Shown in pieces: positions 6,787 through 13,103 of a DNA stretch of 13,103 nt (the stretch's first letter is position 1; every line of letters starts with the position of its first letter). The notes beneath the pieces were generated by a model that saw only the letters and a program-made list of their open reading frames with translations, made no database searches and was not told the origin of the DNA. This DNA is from an uncultured Eubacteriales bacterium (lineage in GTDB: Bacteria > Bacillota > Clostridia > Lachnospirales > Lachnospiraceae). The stretch spans positions 1-13,103 of the forward strand of contig CACZSO010000082.1 in the NCBI GenBank assembly GCA_902783795.1. The letters are read 5' to 3'. The position numbers and the translations under genes were made by a program.

Positions 6787-8052
6787 ATGGAAAAGTATAA
6801 TATCGTTATCATCGGCGGCGGCCCGGCAGGCCTTGCCGCGGCGGCATCAGCCTATGACGCAGGCGAAAGAAGCATCCTGATCCTGGAAAGAGACGTTAAG
6901 CTGGGCGGCATTTTAAACCAGTGTATCCATAACGGCTTCGGGCTGCATACATTTAAAGAAGAACTTACCGGCCCTGAATATGCGCAGCGCTATATCGACC
7001 AGGTGCTGGAGCGTAAGATCGAATACCGTCTGAACACCATGGTCATGGACATCTCTCCGGAGAAGGTCGTGACAGCCATGAATAAGAGCGACGGTATGTT
7101 CCAGATCGATGCGAAGAGCGTCATCCTGGCCATGGGATGCCGGGAACGGCCCAGGGGAGCCCTGAACACCCCCGGCTTCCGTCCGGCGGGCATCTATTCT
7201 GCAGGAACGGCCCAGCGGCTGGTTAACATCGAAGGCTATATGCCCGGAAGAAAAGTCGTGATCTTAGGTTCCGGCGATATCGGCCTTATCATGGCGCGGC
7301 GCATGACCTTAGAAGGCGCCGAAGTGAAAGTAGTGGCAGAGATCCAGCCCTACTCCGGCGGATTGAAGAGGAACATCGTCCAGTGTCTGGATGACTACGG
7401 CATTCCGCTGAAGCTGTCCCATACCGTGGTGGATATCCAGGGAAAAGAGCGGGTAGAAGGCGTGACCATCGCTGAAGTCGGGCCGGATATGAAGCCCATC
7501 CCCGGCACAGAGATCCATTATGAATGCGACACATTGCTGCTTTCTGTAGGCCTTCTTCCGGAGAACGAGCTTTCGAAACAGGCCGGCGTGGAACTTTCCC
7601 GCGTGACATCAGGCCCGGTGGTCAATGAATCTCTGGAGACTTCAGTCCCCGGCGTGTTTGCCTGCGGCAATGTGCTTCATGTCCATGACCTGGTGGACTA
7701 TGTTTCCGAAGAAGCGGCAGCGGCCGGCCGCAATGCGGCAGCTTTCGTCCGCGGCGAACTTTCCGGCGATACCTCCGGCGAGATCCCCATTACCTTCGAG
7801 GGCGGCCCCCGGTACACGGTCCCCTGCACCCTGGATCCGAAGAAGATGACGGATACATTGACGGTCCGTTTCCGTGTAGGCGCTGTCATGCAGGACCGCT
7901 GGGTCAATGTCTTCCTGGATGACGAACGCATCGTCCACCGCCGCCGCCAGATCATGGCTCCCGGCGAGATGGAAGAGGTAGTGCTGAAGAAGAGCCAGTT
8001 TGAGAATCATCCGGATCTTAAGAGCATCCTGATCAAGGTAGAGGAGGCGTAA
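6787..8052 (+). CDS. FAD/NAD(P)-dependent oxidoreductase, electron-transfer partner of the GlpA-like subunit
   Basis: This 421-residue flavoprotein has two dinucleotide-binding motifs. The first, IVIIGGGPAGLAAAASAYDAG (GxGxxG at 10-15), is for FAD. The second, KVVILGSGDIGLIMARRM, is for NAD(P) or a second nucleotide. A C-terminal FAD motif is visible in VPGVFACGNVLHVHDLVDYV. The arrangement is that of the pyridine nucleotide-disulphide oxidoreductase fold (COG0446), without the redox CxxC pair of thioredoxin reductases. In many Bacillota and in Thermotoga, this protein is encoded between a GlpA-like subunit and a DUF1667 protein. I infer that the three form one dehydrogenase complex, in which this subunit plays the role of GlpB or passes electrons to NAD(P)+. 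A strong AAGGAGG lies 14 bases after the previous stop. Confidence 0.85.
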   Translation: MEKYNIVIIGGGPAGLAAAASAYDAGERSILILERDVKLGGILNQCIHNGFGLHTFKEELTGPEYAQRYIDQVLERKIEYRLNTMVMDISPEKVVTAMNKSDGMFQIDAKSVILAMGCRERPRGALNTPGFRPAGIYSAGTAQRLVNIEGYMPGRKVVILGSGDIGLIMARRMTLEGAEVKVVAEIQPYSGGLKRNIVQCLDDYGIPLKLSHTVVDIQGKERVEGVTIAEVGPDMKPIPGTEIHYECDTLLLSVGLLPENELSKQAGVELSRVTSGPVVNESLETSVPGVFACGNVLHVHDLVDYVSEEAAAAGRNAAAFVRGELSGDTSGEIPITFEGGPRYTVPCTLDPKKMTDTLTVRFRVGAVMQDRWVNVFLDDERIVHRRRQIMAPGEMEEVVLKKSQFENHPDLKSILIKVEEA

Positions 8053-8053
8053 A

Positions 8054-8419
8054 ATGGAAGTTAGAAACCTGACATGCATCAACTGTCCCCTGGGCTGCCA
8101 GCTTACGGTGGAACTGGAAAACGGGGAAGTAAAATCTGTAAGCGGCTATACCTGCAAAAGAGGCGATACCTATGCCCGCAAGGAAGTGACGAATCCCACC
8201 AGGATCGTGACATCTTCCGTGAAGATCACGGATGCTGTTTCAAAAGAGACCATGGTCTCCGTGAAAACAGCCCAGGATATCCCGAAAGGGAAGATCTTCG
8301 ACGTGGTCAAGGATATCAAAGATGTCACCGTTAAGGCACCGGTATACATCGGCGATGTGATCAAAGCTGACGTAGCCGGCACCGGCGTAGACATGATAGC
8401 CACAAGAACAGTCATTTAA
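8054..8419 (+). CDS. DUF1667 domain protein, four-cysteine putative Fe-S subunit of the glycerol-3-phosphate dehydrogenase
   Basis: This is a small 121-residue cytoplasmic protein of the DUF1667 family (COG3862). Four cysteines cluster at the N-terminus: Cys8, Cys11, Cys15 and Cys34 (C-x2-C-x3-C-x18-C), in the sequence TCINCPLGCQLTVELENG followed by GYTCKRGDTYARKE. This strongly suggests a [4Fe-4S] cluster, though I infer it from spacing alone. The remaining ~85 residues form a beta-rich C-terminal part with no further cysteines. The start is one base after the stop of the FAD/NAD(P) oxidoreductase gene, so translation is probably coupled. Its place as the last gene after two flavoproteins suggests an electron-relay role analogous to GlpC in the enterobacterial GlpABC complex, though it is not homologous in obvious sequence. 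No clear hairpin terminator follows. Confidence 0.9.
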   Translation: MEVRNLTCINCPLGCQLTVELENGEVKSVSGYTCKRGDTYARKEVTNPTRIVTSSVKITDAVSKETMVSVKTAQDIPKGKIFDVVKDIKDVTVKAPVYIGDVIKADVAGTGVDMIATRTVI

Positions 8420-8470
8420 GGAACAGGCATTGTATAAAATGGATGATTTCACAAATTATTCATAAAATAC

Positions 8471-8499
8471 TTGCTTTTTCTGCAAAAATGATATAGAAT
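8471..8499 (+). promoter_or_regulatory. Sigma-A-type promoter for the peptide importer
   Basis: TTGCTT (8471-8476) and TAGAAT (8494-8499) are 17 bases apart. Transcription would start near 8506, leaving a leader of about 165 bases before the binding-protein gene. A weaker alternative -10, TATAAA at 8619-8624, has no good -35 at proper spacing. Confidence 0.6.
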
Positions 8500-8672
8500 T
8501 GTAAAATCATATTGCCGTTCCTGTGTTTTACTGCGGTAAAGCGGTAAAAATCAGGCTCCGGCCCCATCACGATAATCGGTGCTGTGTGCCTGCTTAAAGC
8601 TCGTATGCGGTATTTGATTATAAATTAAGTAAAGGCAGCAAAACTGCCGAAAAACAAAAAGGAGAGAAAAAC
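8500..8672 (+). other. Leader of the peptide importer with repeats and small hairpins
   Basis: No gene is evident here. GTAAAA (8501-8506) can pair with TTTTAC (8526-8531), which can instead pair with either copy of a tandem repeat, GCGGTAAA at 8533-8540 and 8541-8548. Near the 3' end, GGCAG (8634-8638) pairs with CTGCC (8644-8648) over a five-base loop, 10 bases before the AAGGAG ribosome binding site at 8659-8664. I do not recognise a known riboswitch or T-box. The repeats could be an operator or alternative RNA pairings. Confidence 0.4.
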
Positions 8673-10916
8673 ATGAAGAAATTACTGAGTTTACTCCTTG
8701 CTCTTGTTCTCGTAGTGTCCCTGGCGGCCTGCGGCGGCACAAGCAATGAGTCAACACCAGCACAGTCTTCCACGGTCGAACCTGCTCAGTCTTCACAGGA
8801 AGATACAAAGGCTCCCGATACCACAGCTGAGCCCGCGCAGTCTTCTGAAGAAGAACAGTCTTCTGAAGAGGCACAGCCTTCTGATGATGAATCAGAATCC
8901 GAGTCTGAAGAAGAGATCGACGTAGAAGAGTACGGCAGGATCTCATCTGAGGTCTATGAGAAAGTTCTTGGTGAATACTACAAAGTTTACCAGAACGCTA
9001 TGGATCCGGAACTGACTGCTTCTGAGTCCTGGGTATACCAGGCTATCGCTGAGGCGAAGCTGCTTGAGTCCGGCGTTTTCATCCCGCTTTCTTCTGACGG
9101 CGGCAACTACGCTATTTCTCGTATTGCTCCCAGAACAGTTACGGATACACCGTACGGCTATGATGACGAGCGCTTCACGAAGCTTCTCATCGTCAACGAA
9201 GATCCTCTGACTCCCGAAATCCGTAACGAGATGCGTGCGAAGTGGTCAGAAGTCAAGGGTACCGGCACCTACCTTGAGTGGGCTGAAAAGTACCTGCTTG
9301 ACAAGGGTTACACCCTGAATGACACCTATAACCTTCTGTACACCTCTGATCCTAAGACTTGGGATATGTTCGCGACCAGCCGTGCCGCTGATTCTCAGTT
9401 CATCGCAAAGACCCTCGTAGGCCTTCTGCAGTATGACGAAGAGAACGTTCAGCAGCCCGCTCTGGCAGAAGCTCTTCCGGAAATCTCTGAAGACCGTCTG
9501 ACCTATACTTTCAAGCTGAAAAAGGGCGTGAAGTGGGTCGACTCTCAGGGCCGTGAGCTTGGCGAAGTGACCGCTCAGGACTTTGTTGATGGTATCGAAC
9601 ATCTGCTGACTGCCAACGGCGGCCTCCAGTCTCTGATCTTTGGCAAGGTCAAAGGCGCCCAGGAATTCAGCCTTGGCGAGACTGACGACATCTCTACAGT
9701 AGGCGTTAAGGCGCTGGATGATTATACTGTTGAGTATACTCTGGAAGCTCCCTGCAACTACTTCCTGTCCATGTTCTCTTACAGCCTGTTCCTGCCCTTC
9801 AACAAGGAATATGCTGAATCTCAGGGCGATGCATACGGCACAGACCAGGATCATATTGCTTACAATGGTCCCTATCTCTGCACCAATGCTACAGAAAAGA
9901 ACTCCATCAACTTTGTTGCCAACGAGTCTTATTATGATTATGAAAATGTAAAGATCAAGAAGATCAACTACTCCTTCAATGACCGTACAGATCCTCTTCG
10001 TCCTTACAATGAGACAAAAGCCGGCACCATCCCCGGTGCAGGTCTGGTAACCTCCGCTGTCGCAGCTGCCAAGGAAGATGGCTGGTTCGACAAGTATGCT
10101 TATGTTGCTGTTCCCGGTGCTACTTCTTATGTCGGCTTCATCAACGTGAACCGTGCTGCATTTGAGAACATCAATGATGGCGCTGTTAAGTCTCCGCAGA
10201 GCGAAGAAGATGCAGCCAGAACTAATCAGGCTCTTCAGAACCAGGCGTTCCGTCAGGCTCTCCTGTATTCTCTTGACAGACTGAACTATAACGGCCAGGT
10301 AGTCGGTGACGACCTTGCTGCTGTTTCCGTAACCAACTCTTATGTACCCGGCAACTTCGTCCACCTCGAAGAGGATGTGACCGTTGAGCTTGGCGGCAAG
10401 GAAGTTACCTTCAAGGCCGGCGATGCTTACGGTGTCGTTCTTCAGGCAGCCCTGGATGCTGATGACATGGGCGTCAAGGTCTGGGATCAGACTCTTGAAA
10501 ACGGCGACGGCGCTTCCACCGGTTTCGATGGCTGGTATAATCCTGAAAAGGCAGCTGAGAAGTTTGCTCAGGCTGCTGAAGAACTGAAGGCTGAAGGTCT
10601 TGAGCTCACCGCTGATGCTCCGATCCAGATCGACCTTCCGACCGCTCCGGATGAATCTTACCAGAACCGTTCCATGGTCTTCAAGAAGACTATTGAAGAA
10701 AACTCCAAAGGCCTTGTACAGGTAAATATCACACAGTGCGCCAGCACCGATGAATGGTACTACGCCGGCTACTACACCGACTACGGTTATGAAGCTAACT
10801 ATGATATTTATGACCTGTCTGGCTGGGGCCCGGACTATCTTGATCCTTCTACATATCTTGACACCATGCTTCCCGATTATGACGGCTACATGGTTAAATG
10901 TATCGGTATATTCTAA
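8673..10916 (+). CDS. Peptide ABC transporter substrate-binding lipoprotein (SBP_bac_5), apparently circularly permuted
   Basis: This is the extracellular lipid-anchored receptor of an oligopeptide (Opp-type) importer, 747 residues. It has a lipoprotein signal peptide with lipobox LAAC (Cys20) and a Ser/Glu/Pro-rich linker (about 21-86) containing short repeats such as QSSEEEQSSEEAQ. Residues about 210-747 read like the start and middle of an OppA-type protein: an SDPKTWD nucleating segment, LTYTFKLKKGVKWVDSQGRE, VTAQDFVDGIEHLL, DDYTVEYTLEAP, FRQALLYSLDR and finally GWGPDYLDPSTYLDTMLPD (717 onward). It stops 18 residues later, where ordinary family members continue for about 100 or more. The missing segment seems to be at residues about 90-205 instead: an AIAEAKLLESGVFIPL helix, SRIAPRT (from Arg150) and a YGYDDERFTKL strand. 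Codon use is rich in CGT, GCT and CTT, unlike neighbouring genes, suggesting high expression. The ribosome binding site AAGGAG is strong. Confidence 0.9.
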   Translation: MKKLLSLLLALVLVVSLAACGGTSNESTPAQSSTVEPAQSSQEDTKAPDTTAEPAQSSEEEQSSEEAQPSDDESESESEEEIDVEEYGRISSEVYEKVLGEYYKVYQNAMDPELTASESWVYQAIAEAKLLESGVFIPLSSDGGNYAISRIAPRTVTDTPYGYDDERFTKLLIVNEDPLTPEIRNEMRAKWSEVKGTGTYLEWAEKYLLDKGYTLNDTYNLLYTSDPKTWDMFATSRAADSQFIAKTLVGLLQYDEENVQQPALAEALPEISEDRLTYTFKLKKGVKWVDSQGRELGEVTAQDFVDGIEHLLTANGGLQSLIFGKVKGAQEFSLGETDDISTVGVKALDDYTVEYTLEAPCNYFLSMFSYSLFLPFNKEYAESQGDAYGTDQDHIAYNGPYLCTNATEKNSINFVANESYYDYENVKIKKINYSFNDRTDPLRPYNETKAGTIPGAGLVTSAVAAAKEDGWFDKYAYVAVPGATSYVGFINVNRAAFENINDGAVKSPQSEEDAARTNQALQNQAFRQALLYSLDRLNYNGQVVGDDLAAVSVTNSYVPGNFVHLEEDVTVELGGKEVTFKAGDAYGVVLQAALDADDMGVKVWDQTLENGDGASTGFDGWYNPEKAAEKFAQAAEELKAEGLELTADAPIQIDLPTAPDESYQNRSMVFKKTIEENSKGLVQVNITQCASTDEWYYAGYYTDYGYEANYDIYDLSGWGPDYLDPSTYLDTMLPDYDGYMVKCIGIF

Positions 10917-10933
10917 GGTTTGATCTAAAGCTT

Positions 10934-10976
10934 AGGTAAACTGATTTCATACCTCAGGTATCGTAGATAATACGAT
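10934..10976 (+). repeat. Overlapping inverted repeats after the binding-protein gene
   Basis: ATACCT (10949-10954) and AGGTAT (10956-10961) form a near-perfect palindrome. ATCGTA (10960-10965) pairs with TACGAT (10971-10976) over the loop GATAA. AGGTA at 10934-10938 could compete for TACCT at 10950-10954. These pairings are mutually exclusive in part. None has a T-tract, so they are not simple terminators. Confidence 0.45.
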
Positions 10977-10991
10977 CAATGTATAACTGCA

Positions 10992-11023
10992 GGGGGGATG
11001 GATCCTAGGTTCATCCCCTTTGC
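10992..11023 (+). terminator. GC-rich hairpin between binding-protein and permease genes (probable partial terminator)
   Basis: GGGGATG (10994-11000) pairs exactly with CATCCCC (11012-11018), with inner pairs closing on a small loop, and is followed by TTTGCGTTTC. The poor T-tract suggests partial termination or 3'-end protection. Such a hairpin between a binding-protein gene and its permease genes commonly lets the receptor mRNA outnumber that of the membrane subunits. Confidence 0.55.
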
Positions 11024-11040
11024 GTTTCAATTTTGACGGG

Positions 11041-11071
11041 AAATCAGCGGAGAAACTTTTCCGTGTGATTT
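11041..11071 (+). other. Stem-loop just before the permease ribosome binding region
   Basis: AAATCA (11041-11046) pairs with TGATTT (11066-11071), and CGGAGA (11048-11053) pairs with TTTCCG (11058-11063) over the loop AACT, with small internal bulges. The stem ends 17 bases before the permease start. It could protect the upstream mRNA or modulate permease translation. A competing pairing, ACGGGAAA (11036-11043) with TTTTCCGT (11057-11064), is also possible. Confidence 0.45.
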
Positions 11072-11087
11072 TAGAAAAGTGGGACTT

Positions 11088-12659
11088 ATGGCTAAATATC
11101 TAATCAAACGTCTGCTTCACGGCCTTGTATCGATTCTGATCGTGGTGGCGATCGTCATGCTCCTGATCTATTCTCTGATGGACAGGACATTGATCTTTGC
11201 CATGGATGCGGTCTATACCAAGCAAGCGAATAATGCCAAGGTGACCTACCGGTATCAGCAGTGGGAGAAGTTCGGTTATCTGGACTATGTTCCCTATGCG
11301 GACTATATCAATGAACTTTCCGCTGCCGGGGAGATCGACGGTAAAACAAGAGAAGCTGTAATCAAGATCGGGAAAAAGGCTAAGAATGACAGCACTGACG
11401 TCGCGCAGTATGTAGAGAAATTTACGAAATACTATGAATCTCAGGGCTATGAGATCGTACGGATGGACGCCGTCATGCAGACTCCAAAAAAATATGCTGC
11501 TGGTGGTAAAGAGGTCCTTTTTGCGACGAAAGATAAGCCGCTTCTGGGGCGGCTGTGGAAATATCTGACCGGTATTGTCCAGGTCGATAATATCCATTAT
11601 GCCGATGAAGTAGTAGGGGAGAGAGGCCTGACATTTACCTGGAAGGATCCTGCCTACGGCGGAGAAAAGACTTCACCGGCCATTCTCGGCAACGGGACGA
11701 AGCATAAATATCTGCTCTACATGGATAATAAATTCCCCTTCATCCATCAGAACCTGATCAGCATCAATCTGGGTGTTTCCTACACGGTCAACATGAATGT
11801 GGACGTGTTTGACACCATGACCAAATCACAGGGTGCCTATGTATCACAGAAAAACTATTATCCTTCCGGAATCATAGAAGATACGGCGGATGATCTGCAT
11901 ACGGCCACCTATATGCCCGGTTCACGCGAGGCGACCAAGCTGAACCAGAAATATTATGTAGATGATTATACGAATGTGACCACCTTCAAGAGCGGCAAGT
12001 CTAAGCTGGCTTATTCCTTCATCATCGGCATTATCGCTACGATACTGGCTTATTGCATCGGCATCCCGGTGGGTATCGTCATGGCCAGAAGAAAAGATAA
12101 GCTCTTTGATCGCATCGGAAGTATATATATCGTATTTATCATAGCTGTGCCGTCTCTGGCCTATATCTTCCTGGTGAAGGCCATCGGCTACAGTGCCGGA
12201 CTGCCCACCACCTTTGATCTGCAGTCTTCAAGCAAGCTCATGTACCTGCTTCCCATCGTCTCCCTGTCGCTTCCGTCCATCGCAAGCCTGATGCGCTGGC
12301 TGAGACGTTTCATGATCGACCAGATGAATTCCGACTATGTGAAGTTTGCCCGTTCCGGCGGTCTGTCGGAGAATGAGATCTTCACCAAGCACATTCTGAA
12401 GAATGCGATCATTCCCATCGTACACGGTATTCCGGGCAGCATCCTGTTTGCCATGACGGGCGCTATCATCACCGAACGTGCTTACGTGGTTCCCGGTGCA
12501 GGTAACTTGCTGACCACCGCTATCAACTCTTATGATAACAGTGTTATCGTAGGTGTGACGTTGTTCTACGCTGTCTTATCCGTGATCTCTGTGATATTGG
12601 GCGATGTCCTGATGTCCATCGTGGATCCGCGGATCTCCTTTACGACGAAAGCGAGGTAA
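11088..12659 (+). CDS. OppB-type peptide ABC transporter permease with large extracytoplasmic insertion
   Basis: This is a membrane subunit of the peptide importer, 523 residues from the ATG at 11088, against roughly 300-330 for typical OppB. A basic N-terminus and first span (about 11-31, GLVSILIVVAIVMLLIYSLM) are followed by about 275 residues of hydrophilic sequence predicted to lie outside the membrane. The conserved core resumes at about residue 307 (LAYSFIIGIIATILAYCIGI). The coupling-helix EAA-type motif is clear at about 417-440 (YVKFARSGGLSENEIFTKHI), and the ending LGDVLMSIVDPRIS is typical of OppB. Traces of normal loop motifs (SINLGVSY...VFDTM) survive inside the insertion, so it comprises more than one added piece. 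A GTG at 11079 is an alternative start; neither start has a strong ribosome binding site. It lies 4 bases before the next gene. Confidence 0.92.
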   Translation: MAKYLIKRLLHGLVSILIVVAIVMLLIYSLMDRTLIFAMDAVYTKQANNAKVTYRYQQWEKFGYLDYVPYADYINELSAAGEIDGKTREAVIKIGKKAKNDSTDVAQYVEKFTKYYESQGYEIVRMDAVMQTPKKYAAGGKEVLFATKDKPLLGRLWKYLTGIVQVDNIHYADEVVGERGLTFTWKDPAYGGEKTSPAILGNGTKHKYLLYMDNKFPFIHQNLISINLGVSYTVNMNVDVFDTMTKSQGAYVSQKNYYPSGIIEDTADDLHTATYMPGSREATKLNQKYYVDDYTNVTTFKSGKSKLAYSFIIGIIATILAYCIGIPVGIVMARRKDKLFDRIGSIYIVFIIAVPSLAYIFLVKAIGYSAGLPTTFDLQSSSKLMYLLPIVSLSLPSIASLMRWLRRFMIDQMNSDYVKFARSGGLSENEIFTKHILKNAIIPIVHGIPGSILFAMTGAIITERAYVVPGAGNLLTTAINSYDNSVIVGVTLFYAVLSVISVILGDVLMSIVDPRISFTTKAR

Positions 12660-12663
12660 GATC

Positions 12664-13103
12664 ATGGAGCAGAATTTAATAGACCTTCAGGATCTTAACA
12701 TGACAGAAGAGGAACTCTTTTCTGCCCAGATCCATGACGATGTGGAATCTGAAAAGATCACTGCGCCCCGGTATTCTTACTGGCGTTCAGTGTTCCGCGT
12801 ATTCTTCCGCAGAAAACTGAATATCTTCATCCTGGCCATGCTGCTGATCATCATTGTATTCGCTTTTATCTACCCGACATTCTCCGGCTATGACCGTTAT
12901 GAGAATATCATGGAGTCTGCTTCCAAGCATCTGACGCCCGGTGCAGCCATCAAGATGTATGGATTCAATATCCATAACATTCTGGGCCGCGGTGCTTCCG
13001 GCGAGTCTACCTTTGACTCCATGTGGAACGGTGCCAGGATCTCTATTTCCCTGGCTCTGATCTGCGCAGCCATCAACATGACCATCGGTGTCCTGATCGG
13101 TGC
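12664..13103 (+). CDS. OppC-type peptide ABC transporter permease (partial, runs off the window)
   Basis: The first 146 codons of the second permease subunit are present and the frame is open to the window end. A long acidic cytoplasmic N-terminus (about 1-40) leads to VFFRRKLNIFILAMLLIIIV, the first membrane span with the usual preceding basic residues. An external loop follows, then MWNGARISISLALICAAINM, matching the OppC segment that enters the permease core. The usual GTD...GRD..SR motif of OppC is replaced here by GFNIHNILGRGASGESTFDS. The ATG at 12664 has GAGG (12653-12656) as its ribosome binding site, overlapping the end of the upstream permease gene, so translation is probably coupled. 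The ATPase subunits are expected further downstream. Confidence 0.9.
   Translation, partial: MEQNLIDLQDLNMTEEELFSAQIHDDVESEKITAPRYSYWRSVFRVFFRRKLNIFILAMLLIIIVFAFIYPTFSGYDRYENIMESASKHLTPGAAIKMYGFNIHNILGRGASGESTFDSMWNGARISISLALICAAINMTIGVLIG

Noticed and set aside
8820..8900. Short tandem DNA repeats as a possible regulatory or phase-variation repeat
   Set aside because: The CAGTCTTCTGAAGA-like repeats are in frame and encode the Ser/Glu linker. They are irregular and unlikely to act as a slippage tract.
9246..10364. A 372-codon open frame on the - strand inside the peptide-binding protein gene
   Set aside because: It lies wholly opposite a well-supported lipoprotein gene, has no ribosome binding site or recognisable domain, and long antisense frames are expected opposite genes with strong codon bias.
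10800..10916. Frameshift or nonsense mutation truncating the peptide-binding protein
   Set aside because: The missing C-terminal segment is not encoded in any frame of the downstream region, and a matching segment is present at the N-terminus, so rearranged domain order explains it better than a recent stop mutation.

Overview
This is a bacterial chromosomal segment that looks like a member of the Lachnospiraceae or a close relative (Clostridia, Bacillota). The evidence is the strong AGGAGG-type ribosome binding sites, sigma-A-like promoters, the DUF5688 protein, the FAD/FAD/DUF1667 glycerol-3-phosphate module, and Ser/Glu-rich linkers on exported proteins. All credible genes are on the + strand. 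I see no transposase, phage gene, CRISPR array or other sign of recent transfer.

Layout. (1) 1-1006: nrdR (regulator of ribonucleotide reductase genes) overlaps a yqeG-type HAD phosphatase gene by 4 bases, perhaps preceded by the tail of another gene. (2) 1028-1710: efp (elongation factor P) with its own promoter and a hairpin terminator. (3) 1715-1786: tRNA-Arg(CCG), followed after only 6 bases by a DUF5688 gene. (4) 2732-3777: a membrane-anchored protein with an NTF2-like domain between acidic Ser-rich linkers, with a promoter and a strong terminator. (5) 3779-8419: a four-gene glycerol operon of glpK, a GlpA-like FAD/[2Fe-2S] dehydrogenase, a second FAD/NAD(P) oxidoreductase and a four-cysteine DUF1667 protein. 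GlpK would make glycerol-3-phosphate and the other three would oxidise it to dihydroxyacetone phosphate and pass the electrons on. (6) 8471-13103: a promoter and long leader, then an oligopeptide (Opp-type) ABC importer: lipoprotein substrate-binding protein, an OppB-type permease and the start of an OppC-type permease, which runs off the window.

Most interesting point: the importer is structurally unusual. The binding protein seems to carry the usual C-terminal segment of the SBP_bac_5 (OppA) fold at its N-terminus, and it stops where that segment should begin, so it reads as a natural circular permutation. Its OppB partner has roughly 275 residues between its first two membrane spans, far more than ordinary OppB, and the OppC partner departs from the usual sequence in the corresponding place. 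The binding-protein gene is separated from the permeases by an intercistronic region full of hairpins and has a distinct codon preference, both consistent with high differential expression. Secondary points are a GlpK lacking the HPr-phosphorylated histidine, a DUF1667 protein resembling a detached Fe-S domain of molybdopterin oxidoreductases, and two genes with unclear start codons (DUF5688 and the NTF2-like protein).
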